A stretch of 63,999 nt of DNA, taken from the IMG/VR virus record IMGVR_UViG_3300030101_003107, positions 1 to 63,999 of that record. One strand, written 5' to 3'. Origin of the DNA: a virus. A program made the position numbers and the translations under genes. Position 1 is the first letter of the stretch; the number at the start of each line of letters is the position of its first letter. Positions 29,051-38,711 of the stretch are shown in pieces. The notes beneath the pieces are model-generated. The model had not been told where the DNA came from and did not search any database. It was given only the letters and a program-made list of their open reading frames with translations.

Positions 29051-29887
29051 TTACGCGTTTAAGCGCTTTTCTATGTTGGAGTATATCTCCATACCTTCAT
29101 CTGTTTTAAACCAAGAGGCTAAAGCAGAATAAGGGTGTTCATCAAATGGCACGGTCATTAGTTTCCTATCATTTGATCCCCATAAAAAGTTTCGTTGATC
29201 ACTTGATAATTTTAATATACCTAGCTCTGTAGCTTTAATACCAAAGTTTCTAAGTTGAACGTTATCATCAGTAGCTAATTCTAAGAACAGTTTAGCATTT
29301 TTACGTGCAAATAGTAGTAAATCTCTTTTTAGCTCTTTAGAGCTTAAACTATTAACCTTAGATCCGATCTCTGCTCTCATAATAGCTTCAGCTAAATCAA
29401 TATCTATTGATCTTGCTAAATCTAAAGCTTCTATCTCCATTTCTAAAATGTCAAGTTGATTTTCAGCGATCTGCACAGGTTTATGTTCATAGTACAAATT
29501 TTGATGAGGGTGATATAAAGATAATAGTTTCTGTAAAACTGTTTTTTCTTTAGGAACATATAAGCTTCCGCTTGTAAAAACAATATGAGCTAATCTTTGA
29601 TCGCCTTGCATTTCATCAACAAATACTGTTCTTTGGTTTTCACAATACTTAAGCTCTCTTTCATAACCTTTTTCTTCATCAAACCAATATATGTTTGAAG
29701 ACTTTATAGATCTTGTTAAAGGCTTTTTGTTTCCTTTAAGATAATAAATTCTATCTTTTATTTCCCATTTTGGTTTTTTTGGCTCAGCTTTAATTTTAAC
29801 TTCAACCATTTCATTTGTAGCTTTAATTTGTGGTTGTGCTACTTCAACTTCTGGTGCAGACTTTGCTGCAGTTTTTTTCTTTGTCAT
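29051..29887 (-). CDS. Late structural-region protein, unknown function
   Basis: 278 aa. A Lys/Glu/Ala-rich disordered N-terminus (~residues 1-45) precedes a mixed region with IYWFDEEKGYERELKYCENQ, and then a long helical domain (residues ~140-240). It sits directly downstream of the major capsid gene and its terminator, a place often held by head-completion proteins. No signature allows a firmer call. Confidence 0.6.
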   Translation of the reverse strand: MTKKKTAAKSAPEVEVAQPQIKATNEMVEVKIKAEPKKPKWEIKDRIYYLKGNKKPLTRSIKSSNIYWFDEEKGYERELKYCENQRTVFVDEMQGDQRLAHIVFTSGSLYVPKEKTVLQKLLSLYHPHQNLYYEHKPVQIAENQLDILEMEIEALDLARSIDIDLAEAIMRAEIGSKVNSLSSKELKRDLLLFARKNAKLFLELATDDNVQLRNFGIKATELGILKLSSDQRNFLWGSNDRKLMTVPFDEHPYSALASWFKTDEGMEIYSNIEKRLNA

Positions 29888-29907
29888 AATATAATATAAT
29901 AAAAATT

Positions 29908-29936
29908 AAAAAAAGCCGAGGGCCTAAGCCCTCGAC
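29908..29936 (-). terminator. Rho-independent terminator after the major capsid gene
   Basis: The minus-strand stem GTCGAGGGC/GCCCTCGGC (9 bp, one T-G pair) with loop TTAG is followed at once by seven T residues and a second T run. It lies 9 nt past the capsid stop codon. It should cut most transcripts here and make capsid mRNA more abundant than downstream mRNA. Confidence 0.9.
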
Positions 29937-29945
29937 TAAATTGAT

Positions 29946-31475
29946 TTACTTCATTAACACGAAGTTGTTAGCACCTTGTACTACCAAACATCTTTCAGTT
30001 AAGAAGTGAACTTGCATTGCATCTAATGCAGCTGTAGTAGCTCCAACAGATCCAGTAACCCATGACTTCATTCTACGGTCATCAGTTTGAGAAGCACGAT
30101 AACGAACGTGTAAGAACGGACGCTTGATGTTTCTACCTAATTGCTGATCGTAAACAGTTGAAGTACCAGCAGGGATAAATATACCTCTGATAGCGTTAGC
30201 GCCAGCAGCAGTATTAATACCTCCACGAGTAGCTTTGTCGTTCAAGTAACGGAAGTCAGACTTATAGAAGTCGTATGAACCTCTTCGGAATCCAGAGAAA
30301 CCTAAGTTTAAAGCCATATCTTCAGAGTTATCAAATACTCCGTAAGAAGTACCACCAGCATAGTAACCATTCATAGAAGCTAACATGTCATCAATTGCAA
30401 GAGATACACCTCTGTTGCAGAAAATCATGTTTTCTTCGATAGCACCTTGCTTATCAAACTCAGCTAATATAGCATCAAACTCTTGTAAATCATTAGCAGA
30501 GTTAACGCCGTCGATACCAGCAGTAATGTTACCTCTGTCTTCTAAAGCAGCAAACAAACCTTCAGTACCAACACCAGCAGCAGCAGCTACTGAGCCAGGT
30601 AAAAGGGCTGAGCCATCAAGAAAAGAGTTACCAACTGTAGCAATTTCAGCTTCTAGCATAGCCATTTCTACGTAGTCAGTGAAACGAGCTCTTGTATCAG
30701 CTTCAGCTTTTAAATACCATAAGTAACCAGAAGCACCCATTTCAGAAGCAACTTCTACCCAACCAATACGAGATGCATCAGATCCTGATACTTCGTAGTA
30801 GTCTTTCATGATAATTGGCTTGTTTGAGAAAGACGTAAAGTCTGGCTCGTTAGCACCTCTTGTGTCAGTAGCAGCACCAGTAGATCCAGTGTGGTAAGAT
30901 TGACCTTTACTAAATTCAGAACCATAAACTAATATAGTTGTGTCATCAGCAGCACCTGTAGCAGCAAGTTGACCACCAGCGTTGTCGTAAGGAGCAACGT
31001 CAATAACGTGGTCAGTAACTTCTGTTACTAAACATTTGAAAACACCGTTAGCATTAGCAACGATAATAGTATCGTTAACTCTAATACCGTGATCAGGTAA
31101 TGTACCACCGTTAGTAATAGCTAAACCATCGATATTACTTTGTATAGTAATCTCTGATACAGCACCTGTACCAATGTTAGCACCACCAGCAGCACTAGTA
31201 ACTTGACCAGTATATGATAAGTGTAATCTTCCTTGTTCAGACCAGACAACTTGATCAGATGTCATAGCCTCTTCAGCGCCTACTTGAGATAAAAATCCTG
31301 AAATAGTTCTCGGTCCGAAAACTTCAGCTTCTTTCTCCATTAGGTCTGGTAAATATTGTTGAGCCCAGTTTACTCCACCAGCGCTCGCAAAGTCCAAATA
31401 ATTTGAAGCTAATGCTTGTCTCTGAGGAGCAGGCACGCTATTTATATTTGTCCCAAATGATAATTGATTTGGCAT
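29946..31475 (-). CDS. Major capsid protein
   Basis: 509 aa. It is placed after portal and scaffold and before connector genes. The N-terminus (MPNQLSFGTNINSVPAPQRQ) and the middle (MLEAEIATVGNSF, FCNRGVSLAIDDMLASMNGY, IRGIFIPAGTSTVYDQQLGR, FLHVRYRASQTDDRRMKSWV) fit HK97-fold capsid proteins of Bacteroidota podoviruses. Codons differ from neighbours: C- and G-ending forms (AAC, ATC, TTC, AAG) and CGT for Arg are frequent, as in highly expressed genes. The private terminator directly downstream agrees with very high expression. Confidence 0.8.
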   Translation of the reverse strand: MPNQLSFGTNINSVPAPQRQALASNYLDFASAGGVNWAQQYLPDLMEKEAEVFGPRTISGFLSQVGAEEAMTSDQVVWSEQGRLHLSYTGQVTSAAGGANIGTGAVSEITIQSNIDGLAITNGGTLPDHGIRVNDTIIVANANGVFKCLVTEVTDHVIDVAPYDNAGGQLAATGAADDTTILVYGSEFSKGQSYHTGSTGAATDTRGANEPDFTSFSNKPIIMKDYYEVSGSDASRIGWVEVASEMGASGYLWYLKAEADTRARFTDYVEMAMLEAEIATVGNSFLDGSALLPGSVAAAAGVGTEGLFAALEDRGNITAGIDGVNSANDLQEFDAILAEFDKQGAIEENMIFCNRGVSLAIDDMLASMNGYYAGGTSYGVFDNSEDMALNLGFSGFRRGSYDFYKSDFRYLNDKATRGGINTAAGANAIRGIFIPAGTSTVYDQQLGRNIKRPFLHVRYRASQTDDRRMKSWVTGSVGATTAALDAMQVHFLTERCLVVQGANNFVLMK

Positions 31476-31498
31476 AATCGTTAAATTTTAAATGTTAT

Positions 31499-32701
31499 TT
31501 ACTTTTTTTTAATTTTAAACTTAAAATCTGAACTATCTTCTCCTAATACTCTAAACTTTATGCCATCAGCGTTAAATTCTTTTTGAACGCCTCTTGGTTC
31601 CATATCAATGTTTTTTGCTTTATTAACACTATCTTTTACAGCGTCAGCCTTACCTTGCTCATAAAAATGTTTTGCAATAGCATCAGCGTTCATAGCTGTA
31701 AATAAAGATTTGTGATAACCTGCAGCATTATCTATTGTGCCATCTTTACTTAGAAACTTTCCAAGAAAATTATTAATGTCACCTTGACTTTGCTTTACAG
31801 CACTAACATCTTTAACTTTAAATCTATATTTTTTATCACCAACATTATATTCAAAACCTTTGAAGTTGTCGTTAAAAACACTATTTGTTTTTTCGTTAAA
31901 TACAGATTTTTGTCGTTCATTTAGAGTTTTAGCCTGTTCAGACTTTTCGTTATACTCTTTGTAGAAGTTAATGGCTTGTTGTTGATCTTCTGTAAGATTA
32001 ACACCAGCTTTAACCTCTTGGTAATACTTAGACTTTTGCCCGTCTAAATAGGCTTTAGCATTGGCAACCTGCTCTTTTAATGCTAATTTCTTTCTTCGTA
32101 TATCTCTTTCTTCGTCAACTTCTTCATCATAATTAAATTGATCTTCCATTAAAAAAGATATTTCTTCTCCAGTTAAATGCGGTTTTGTTTTATTATAATA
32201 TTCTCTCAAAACCGTATCGCTGTCTAGTTCAGAATAGTCTTTATTTAATCTGACATAATCTTCTAAACTACCACCAGTTTCGTTCATAAACTCAACTAGC
32301 TTTTCTACGCTACCTGGTATTTTTATTTCTAAATTACCAGACTCACTAACACCAACATCAAGCTTTTCTGGCTCAGGCTGTTCAATAGTTTCTTCAACAG
32401 TCTCTTCGACAGGCTCGTCTATTACTTCTTCAATAACAGACTCTTCTTGTGTTTGTTCTTCCGGCTGTACTTCTTCTTGTTCTTGTACGGGCTCGGCGTC
32501 TTCATCGCTTCCAACCACTCCTGTGTTGTCAGCTTCTGCATCGTTAGTTTCCTCTGGTTGTTCATTGTTTTGCTGCTCTATAGGAGCATCTAGGTTTATT
32601 TTAATAACGCTTTCATCTTCTGCAGACTCAAACGTTGGTCCTTGTTCTTGAGCTTGTTCTACTTTTTCAACTTGCTCAACTTGTTCATTGTTTTCTTCCA
32701 T
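31499..32701 (-). CDS. Scaffold-like head assembly protein
   Basis: 400 aa. Residues 1-135 are extremely acidic and Gln-rich (runs such as EEVQPEEQTQEESVIEEVID), then come helical coiled segments (~190-290) and a basic C-terminus (FKFKIKKK). Between portal and capsid, an acidic coiled protein with a basic tail is the classic scaffolding arrangement, in which the tail contacts the capsid interior. This is inferred from composition and synteny. Confidence 0.7.
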   Translation of the reverse strand: MEENNEQVEQVEKVEQAQEQGPTFESAEDESVIKINLDAPIEQQNNEQPEETNDAEADNTGVVGSDEDAEPVQEQEEVQPEEQTQEESVIEEVIDEPVEETVEETIEQPEPEKLDVGVSESGNLEIKIPGSVEKLVEFMNETGGSLEDYVRLNKDYSELDSDTVLREYYNKTKPHLTGEEISFLMEDQFNYDEEVDEERDIRRKKLALKEQVANAKAYLDGQKSKYYQEVKAGVNLTEDQQQAINFYKEYNEKSEQAKTLNERQKSVFNEKTNSVFNDNFKGFEYNVGDKKYRFKVKDVSAVKQSQGDINNFLGKFLSKDGTIDNAAGYHKSLFTAMNADAIAKHFYEQGKADAVKDSVNKAKNIDMEPRGVQKEFNADGIKFRVLGEDSSDFKFKIKKK

Positions 32702-32723
32702 AATATATAATATAAGTTAATAG

Positions 32724-35141
32724 TTATTTTGGTGCAAAAGCTTCTAGACCAAATCCACTACCAAGTATATCATTACCTGATGATTCAAACTTTTTAGGTG
32801 ATCCACCTGTTTTTCTTTGATCTATAAGTTCTGACTGTTGGCTTGCTTGTATTTTTGTTCTTTCGTCTTTACGGTCTTCTTTTTCTTTTTCTCTACTTTT
32901 TAAATTGTTAGACTGCGCATTTTGAATTTGTTGATTATATTGAAACTCTAAAGCCATTAACTGCTTTTTAAGTTCAACTTCTAAATTCATTTCTTTTTCT
33001 TTAAACTGAGCTTTAGCTTGTTCTACTTGTATATCAGCTTGAGCTTTACTAGAGTGCTTTTGTTGTTCTAGTTGTGCAGCTAACTGTTGCTGTTGAGCGT
33101 TAGTTTGAGCTTGTTTATCCATATTAGCTTTTTGAGCTGCAGCAGCTGCTTCCATTTTCTTTTTTCTTCTAATCTTTAAAACTTGATTAGCTAACTTAAG
33201 ATTTTTAATTTGTCTAATATCTATAGCGTCTTCAAGATCAAGAGTTTGCTGTTGTATAGACATTTGTATATTATTTTCAAGTCTTTGTTTTTCATCTTCA
33301 TCTGGAGATACTTGTAAAAATATACCAAAGTCATATAAGTGCATTTTGCTAATTTCTTCTAAGTTAGCAACACTATGAGAACCTATAGCTTGAATAAAAG
33401 CTTCTTTAGTTGGTGAAAACTCTAATATATCTGATATTCTAAGAGACATAGACTCTAAAACATCAGCAACTAAAAACATGCCAGCTTGAAGAATATGACG
33501 TGTAGCTGTGTTTGAATTTTGAGCGGCTAGTTTTTGCAAACCTACTAAAGCGTTTTTATCAGGTGTGCTACCATCTCTAGCTTCGTTTAAACCAGTAGTA
33601 TCACGTATCATTTGTAAATAATAGTTATAGTTTCCTATTAGCGCTTGCATTTTGCTACCACCATTACTATTTCTTATTTCTTGTATAGGTACTTTACCAG
33701 GATTCATATCTCCATCTTGAGTCATTGATCTACCAATAACACTACCTGTTTGGAAAAACATGTTTAAAGCTTCTTGTGGATTATAGTTTGTACCGTTACC
33801 TAAATCTATTTCAGCTAAACCATCTGCATCTAAGTAAATACCGTCAGGTATTATCTTAGACATTACTTGTTGTATTTTTAAATGAGTAAGCTGTATCATA
33901 TCAGCAAAACCAGTTATACGACTTACTATACTTTCTATTCTGTTTTCATACATGCGAGGAGCAACAATACTATAATTCATTTTAACTTTAGTATAGTCGC
34001 TTTTAGGCCTAATCATGTTTTTACACATTTCCCACTTTAAAAGTTTTTCTGCACCTAAAACATAAGCACCTTCATATAAAACTTCAACTTGTTTTGATAT
34101 TCTTTGAAAATTTTCACTATTAGGTGGGTTAAAGCTGTCATCTTTTTCTATAGCTCTTTCTAAACCAACAGATGTTTCTTTTACTTTATAAACATTATTC
34201 ATATAAGTTTTATAATTAAAATATAAAACTTGAACTATATTGTTATCTTTATTTTGGCTGCTATATCTATTATTAGCTTTTCTATTGTAGTTTTTGTTAG
34301 TTATATCTTCTAAGTCTTGTTGACTTAAAAATGGAAACTGCTTGGCCAGCTCGTTTACAGGTATTTCTTTTACTTCGCCTACATAGTATATATCTTCAAA
34401 AAATGGAGACTCAGTATACGAATAAACCATATTAGCTGGATCTACGTAATCTACAGTTAAACCTTCAGATGTATTAAAATTAGTTTTAACCGCACCTATG
34501 CCTATTACTGCTAAATCATAAAAAAATCTTCTTTTAATTAAATCAAACTTATTGCCTTTTAATAAAACATTTAGCGCTTGCTCTTGAGCTATTTCAGCTT
34601 CTTGTTTATAGCTAAGCTGCATGTGAAGCCCTAACTCTTCTACACTGTCAGGTAAAGTTTCAGGATTATTTTCATACATGTTAACACCAAGCTCTTTAAG
34701 AGAAAAATCTTTTAACTCTTTTAACTTCATGTCTTTTAATATAGATTCCATGTACTCAGTTCTTTTACTAGCTCCATAAGGATCTTGTGAATGAGCTTTT
34801 ATAGAATAGTCTTTATCAGTCATGCCGTTTACGACTATGTCGACAAATTTAGGTATAATAGGAACAGGCTTCCAGTCTAAGTTTAAATAAGATAAATCAC
34901 CGTTTATAGACAATTCATCTTTATATTTTTGTATTGGTTGCTCGCCTCTAGCATAAAGTCTTAAACTTCTAAATGTATCTCCATTTGAAGTATATCTTCT
35001 TGAATAATAATTTTGTCCATTATTGCCATTATAAAACCATTCAGCTTCAATAGCTTTTGCTATTTTTAAACCATAGTCATAGCTTACTTTTTCTATATCG
35101 CTTACTGCTTGACTTGGAAAATAATTATTTGGTGACTTCAT
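32724..35141 (-). CDS. Portal protein
   Basis: 805 aa, lying between the large terminase gene and the scaffold/capsid genes. Portal-type features are a mixed core with QEQALNVLLKGNKFDLIKRR, DYVDPANMVYSYTESPFFED, a long helix with RDTTGLNEARDGSTPDKNAL (the conserved helix-clip region of Bacteroidota podovirus portals), and a long Gln/Ala/Lys coiled coil at ~650-780 (barrel). It forms the dodecameric DNA channel. It is long for a portal but normal for crAss-like relatives. Confidence 0.85.
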   Translation of the reverse strand: MKSPNNYFPSQAVSDIEKVSYDYGLKIAKAIEAEWFYNGNNGQNYYSRRYTSNGDTFRSLRLYARGEQPIQKYKDELSINGDLSYLNLDWKPVPIIPKFVDIVVNGMTDKDYSIKAHSQDPYGASKRTEYMESILKDMKLKELKDFSLKELGVNMYENNPETLPDSVEELGLHMQLSYKQEAEIAQEQALNVLLKGNKFDLIKRRFFYDLAVIGIGAVKTNFNTSEGLTVDYVDPANMVYSYTESPFFEDIYYVGEVKEIPVNELAKQFPFLSQQDLEDITNKNYNRKANNRYSSQNKDNNIVQVLYFNYKTYMNNVYKVKETSVGLERAIEKDDSFNPPNSENFQRISKQVEVLYEGAYVLGAEKLLKWEMCKNMIRPKSDYTKVKMNYSIVAPRMYENRIESIVSRITGFADMIQLTHLKIQQVMSKIIPDGIYLDADGLAEIDLGNGTNYNPQEALNMFFQTGSVIGRSMTQDGDMNPGKVPIQEIRNSNGGSKMQALIGNYNYYLQMIRDTTGLNEARDGSTPDKNALVGLQKLAAQNSNTATRHILQAGMFLVADVLESMSLRISDILEFSPTKEAFIQAIGSHSVANLEEISKMHLYDFGIFLQVSPDEDEKQRLENNIQMSIQQQTLDLEDAIDIRQIKNLKLANQVLKIRRKKKMEAAAAAQKANMDKQAQTNAQQQQLAAQLEQQKHSSKAQADIQVEQAKAQFKEKEMNLEVELKKQLMALEFQYNQQIQNAQSNNLKSREKEKEDRKDERTKIQASQQSELIDQRKTGGSPKKFESSGNDILGSGFGLEAFAPK

Positions 35142-35143
35142 AC

Positions 35144-37354
35144 TTATTTAATTATCTTTGATGTATAGCCGTCATTACTAAATCTAGCTATATTTATATT
35201 TATTTTTGGTCTTGATTTAGTTGAAACTGGTGAATATAAATGTCTATTACAACCCATTACTGCTAAACCACTACTTATTGAAGCATCGTGCTTTGTTCTT
35301 TTATTTATATCAAACTTTGCCCAATCATTTAATGTTTCATTAAAATACATATCGCCGTGCGATCCATCTTTACGTATACCAACATGATCGTTAATATACA
35401 TTTCAATAGCTGCCGCATGAGCTTGTTTTATATCTTCACTAGAGTTTGGTATGCCACCTATTTCTTTTTCAGCTGTAGATAACTTATTCCAAACTTTGTC
35501 TGGTCTGTTCATGCTAAAACCTCTATACCCTCTTCTTTTTAAATAGTATAAAAGTCTTGGTTTATTATTTTCTGCTAGTAGCGGCATACCGTAAAACACT
35601 AAAGCCATTAGCACATCTTCAAAAAATATCTCAGCGGTTTGTGGTCTAGCTATATATTCTAAAAAAAACGTATTAGCTGGAGCGTTTTCCATACTAAACT
35701 TAGTTAATCCATGAAGAGATCCGTTGGATCCTCTACCATCAACAGTACCGCTAATATCATAACTATCGCAGCCAAAAGCGCCCATGTGTTCATTTCCAGG
35801 ATATTTAACTCCATTTTTTATTATCACTCTATTTTGAAGATTTGTATTAGGCACCCAGCTAACTTTAAATCTTCCGTTAGGGTCAGGATTAAAAACAACT
35901 TGAGTATCTTTAACCCCGCCAACCCATTGAAAACTACCCTGTGTTATAACAGCAGAGTTTCTTATTCCTTCATTATAATCTATTTGCTCATATATTTTTG
36001 ATAAATTAAATAGACTATTTTTTGTTTCATCTCTAAACGCGTGTTCTTCAGTTCTTGGAAACTGTCTGTAAAACTCATTTAACGCGTCTTGATCTCCTTT
36101 TAATCCATCAACTTCATTATTCCAATGATCTATAACTCCTACGTCTATTAGTTCGCCATCTGGTCCGAATACATCATTGCTAGGGCTATTAAATACTGGT
36201 TGTCCATATTCGTCAATAAATCCTTCAAAGTTCCATTCCATTGGCATAAACAAAGAATATAAACCAGATTTTGTCTGTCCATTTTTATTTCTACTTCCGA
36301 CGTTTGAGTCATTGTAAATTTTTTTAAAGTTTTCACCACCTTTATCTAACGAGTTACTCGTTGAGCCCATCATACACTTACCAATAATTCTACTACCTAA
36401 TCTTAGACAAGTTTTAGTTACTCTCCAGTTATTTAGTATATTATCAGGCCTTTCCCACTTACCACTTTCGTCGTGTACTAGCAGATTAAGTTTTTCACCG
36501 TCATAGCTGTTATCACCTGTGTTTTTCCAATCAATAGTAGTGTCAAGTCCAACCAGCTCTTCTTGCTTTTCGTTTGCCGTAATTTTTCTACGCGTAAACT
36601 TACTTGCAGGTACGCGATAAGCAAGTTCACTTTTAGGTCTGTCCATACCGTCTTGTATCGGTTTAAAGAAAAACGGATAGTTAACAGATATTGGTACAAC
36701 TTTATCGGTAAACATTTTTTTAGCATCAGCACCACTTTTAGATAATATTCCATATCTAGCATCACTCGATATTGTAGCTAAGTTAACAGTTTCAGCTGAG
36801 CTCATAAACGAAAAACCACTACGTCTATTTTTTAAATAACACATGCCGTAACATCTGCTATCAGCTTTACAAGCTTCCCAAAATATAAAGAACAGTCTAT
36901 TAGCTTCTCTAAAGTCAGGCGCACCTACGTCTATCTTACTCCATTGAAGATACATGTAGTGTGTTCCTGTAATATAAGTAGGTTTACCATTATTTGTAAA
37001 CCAAAACCCTTCGTCACGACGTTTAAACTCTTCGTCTATATAATCGTACCATTGCTCTTTTGCTTCTTCCGGGTACGATCTCCAATCAAATATACTTTTT
37101 AACTTACTTAACTCTTTTGGATAATCAGACTTTTTCCATTTGTTTATTTTGTTACACAGCTTCCCTGGCACTCCTGGCAGCGCAATTCGCAAACCTTGGA
37201 TCTCAAGTATTTCACTAATTCTTCCAGTTTTAGAAATAACGACAATATCATTTTCTTTATTATATCCATAATCCCATTTACGTTTTTTATTAAGTCGACT
37301 TATAGTTGTCTTCTTAACTGGTTCTACAATCTTATATAGTGTTTGCTCGTACAT
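35144..37354 (-). CDS. terL: Terminase large subunit
   Basis: 736 aa. The ATPase is recognisable from a Walker A variant (LKNRRSGFSFMSSAE, ~res 170-185) and a Walker B acid pair (LNLLVHDESGKW, ~290-300), with a following coupling motif (MMGSTSN). The C-terminal nuclease half has acidic sites in GAFGCDSYDISG (~525-540). The lysine of Walker A is replaced (SGFS), so the ATP-binding lysine may be the earlier one, a known variant in this phage group. It packages DNA into the prohead with the portal. Its start overlaps the stop of the small upstream gene. Confidence 0.85.
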   Translation of the reverse strand: MYEQTLYKIVEPVKKTTISRLNKKRKWDYGYNKENDIVVISKTGRISEILEIQGLRIALPGVPGKLCNKINKWKKSDYPKELSKLKSIFDWRSYPEEAKEQWYDYIDEEFKRRDEGFWFTNNGKPTYITGTHYMYLQWSKIDVGAPDFREANRLFFIFWEACKADSRCYGMCYLKNRRSGFSFMSSAETVNLATISSDARYGILSKSGADAKKMFTDKVVPISVNYPFFFKPIQDGMDRPKSELAYRVPASKFTRRKITANEKQEELVGLDTTIDWKNTGDNSYDGEKLNLLVHDESGKWERPDNILNNWRVTKTCLRLGSRIIGKCMMGSTSNSLDKGGENFKKIYNDSNVGSRNKNGQTKSGLYSLFMPMEWNFEGFIDEYGQPVFNSPSNDVFGPDGELIDVGVIDHWNNEVDGLKGDQDALNEFYRQFPRTEEHAFRDETKNSLFNLSKIYEQIDYNEGIRNSAVITQGSFQWVGGVKDTQVVFNPDPNGRFKVSWVPNTNLQNRVIIKNGVKYPGNEHMGAFGCDSYDISGTVDGRGSNGSLHGLTKFSMENAPANTFFLEYIARPQTAEIFFEDVLMALVFYGMPLLAENNKPRLLYYLKRRGYRGFSMNRPDKVWNKLSTAEKEIGGIPNSSEDIKQAHAAAIEMYINDHVGIRKDGSHGDMYFNETLNDWAKFDINKRTKHDASISSGLAVMGCNRHLYSPVSTKSRPKININIARFSNDGYTSKIIK

Positions 37355-37632
37355 TACCTAGACCTTCCTTCAGCAAATCCTTTAAACACTCTTTCTTTTT
37401 TCTCTTCAGGCTCTTTACCTTCTAGTATATTTTCTTCTTCTTGTATACGGTTAAGTATTTCAAAAGCATCAAATATAGCTAACTTTTTTGTAGCCGCTGC
37501 GTTTTTTAATCTATCAGCTGAAACATCATCTTCAGTATTAGTTATAATTTGCTCTTCAGCAACTTTAATTAACTCTTTAACTGCTTTGTGCCCAGCTTGG
37601 ATTATAAACTTCTTCGTCTCCTTTATATTCAT
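37354..37632 (-). CDS. Candidate terminase small subunit
   Basis: 92 aa, helical. The core SADRLKNAAATKKLAIFDAF followed by a charged helix is a conserved pattern in small proteins directly upstream of the large terminase in Bacteroidota phages. Its stop overlaps the large terminase start. It overlaps the preceding gene by 56 bp, unusually long for this genome, and no later ATG would preserve the N-terminal helix. The assignment is by position and length. Confidence 0.6.
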   Translation of the reverse strand: MNIKETKKFIIQAGHKAVKELIKVAEEQIITNTEDDVSADRLKNAAATKKLAIFDAFEILNRIQEEENILEGKEPEEKKERVFKGFAEGRSR

Positions 37633-38191
37633 ATTTAATTGTAATAAATTTATTGTGTACTCTAAAAAGTCTTTTACCTTCTAAAACAAACTCATATTGA
37701 GAAAAAGGCGTATAACTAACTACATCACCTTTTTTAAAGTGTTTGTTTCCATACACTACAACTCCTTTGTTAGGATGTTCTACTTTTCTGTTCATAGATA
37801 ACTCTTCTACAAAAGGCTGTACAAAACAATATCCTTCTAAAGGTTTCCAAGTTGCTTCTTTAAATCTACTCCATTTAGCAATTCTACTATAAGCGTATAT
37901 TTGATCTTGCTGCACGAAGTATTTATTATCTTCAAAATAGCTTTTGCTATTTTTTTCTCTACCTTTAACATCATACCATCTTCTAAAAACGTTATGATGA
38001 ACTAAAATTTTATCACCAACTTCTAGTTCTGTTTCACCAAAAGCTGGTAAAGAAATTATTTCAGCAAATCTATTAACGTACTTGTGATCTTCAATACTAG
38101 AGTTTACTATTAGTTCTTTTCCATCTATATCAATAGAGTTTCTATATCTTTTACCAACAGGCTTTACTATGTAGCTATTTATAGCTTTCAC
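37577..38191 (-). CDS. Tandem cpn10 (GroES-like) protein
   Basis: 204 aa. It starts MKAINSYIVKP, close to the phage GroES at 42051 (MKAVNYYVV). Its second half (residues ~125-200) aligns with that GroES: G-x-V-V-Y-G-N, K-x-GDVV-x-Y, (F/V)-x-(L/F)EGK, and a final I-T-I/I-V-L strand. The first half repeats the pattern (EIISLPAFGETELEVGDKIL, VHHNVF). I read this as two fused co-chaperonin domains. It is encoded with the terminase genes, away from groEL, and may cap the phage or host chaperonin during capsid folding. Confidence 0.6.
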   Translation of the reverse strand: MKAINSYIVKPVGKRYRNSIDIDGKELIVNSSIEDHKYVNRFAEIISLPAFGETELEVGDKILVHHNVFRRWYDVKGREKNSKSYFEDNKYFVQQDQIYAYSRIAKWSRFKEATWKPLEGYCFVQPFVEELSMNRKVEHPNKGVVVYGNKHFKKGDVVSYTPFSQYEFVLEGKRLFRVHNKFITIKYEYKGDEEVYNPSWAQSS

Positions 38192-38424
38192 TAGTATTCA
38201 AGATTATACTCAACAGAAACAGCCATGTTTTTATTAAAGTCTTTCCAAGGCATAACATCTTTATTTTTTCTAATATAAATGCTATATTTCTCTTGCTCTT
38301 CAATAATATCGCAAATTTTATGACCTCCGTAAACTTCTTGACCTACAGAGTAATGCATTGAGTCTATTTTGTAATCTTTACCTATCGTTATTTTTCTGAT
38401 CAGCTTTGTTGTCTCCATTTTCAT
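38191..38424 (-). CDS. Small late protein of unknown function
   Basis: 77 aa from the ATG at 38424 (MKMETTKLIRKITIGKDYKI), which overlaps the preceding gene by 47 bp; a later ATG at 38358 would remove the overlap but lose a well-formed N-terminal strand. HYSVGQEVYGGHKICDIIEE and YSIYIRKNKDV make a small beta-rich protein. A KOW/SH3-like or chaperone-adaptor fold is possible but not demonstrated. The start is uncertain. Confidence 0.55.
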   Translation of the reverse strand: MKMETTKLIRKITIGKDYKIDSMHYSVGQEVYGGHKICDIIEEQEKYSIYIRKNKDVMPWKDFNKNMAVSVEYNLEY

Positions 38425-38695
38425 TATATTTAATTTCTCCGGTTTTAATATCAATATCGCATGAGCCATACTTTTTTTCAAAACCTTTTTTAGTTTCTTC
38501 TATGAATTTATTTATAGTAAGTATATCGTGGCATATTAAATGTTTTTTGTGCTCTAATACTCCTAGCTCTCTGTGAGCCATATCTAACGATTTAACTACT
38601 TGCTGCAAAGATTCTAACTCAGAGTCTTCAATTTTTGTAGCTTTAGTTAAATCTATAATTTCATCTTTTACTTTTGGTGTTTTTCTTTTTGCCAT
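38378..38695 (-). CDS. Coiled-coil late protein, unknown function
   Basis: 105 aa. After a basic N-terminus (MAKRKTPKVKDE), residues 20-80 are a continuous coiled coil with Ser/Leu heptads (SELESLQQVVKSLDMAHREL); the tail is acidic/Asn-rich. It is a typical small conserved protein upstream of terminase in Bacteroidota phages. No function is assigned. Confidence 0.6.
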   Translation of the reverse strand: MAKRKTPKVKDEIIDLTKATKIEDSELESLQQVVKSLDMAHRELGVLEHKKHLICHDILTINKFIEETKKGFEKKYGSCDIDIKTGEIKYNENGDNKADQKNNDR

Positions 38696-38711
38696 TTTAT
38701 TTAATTTAATA

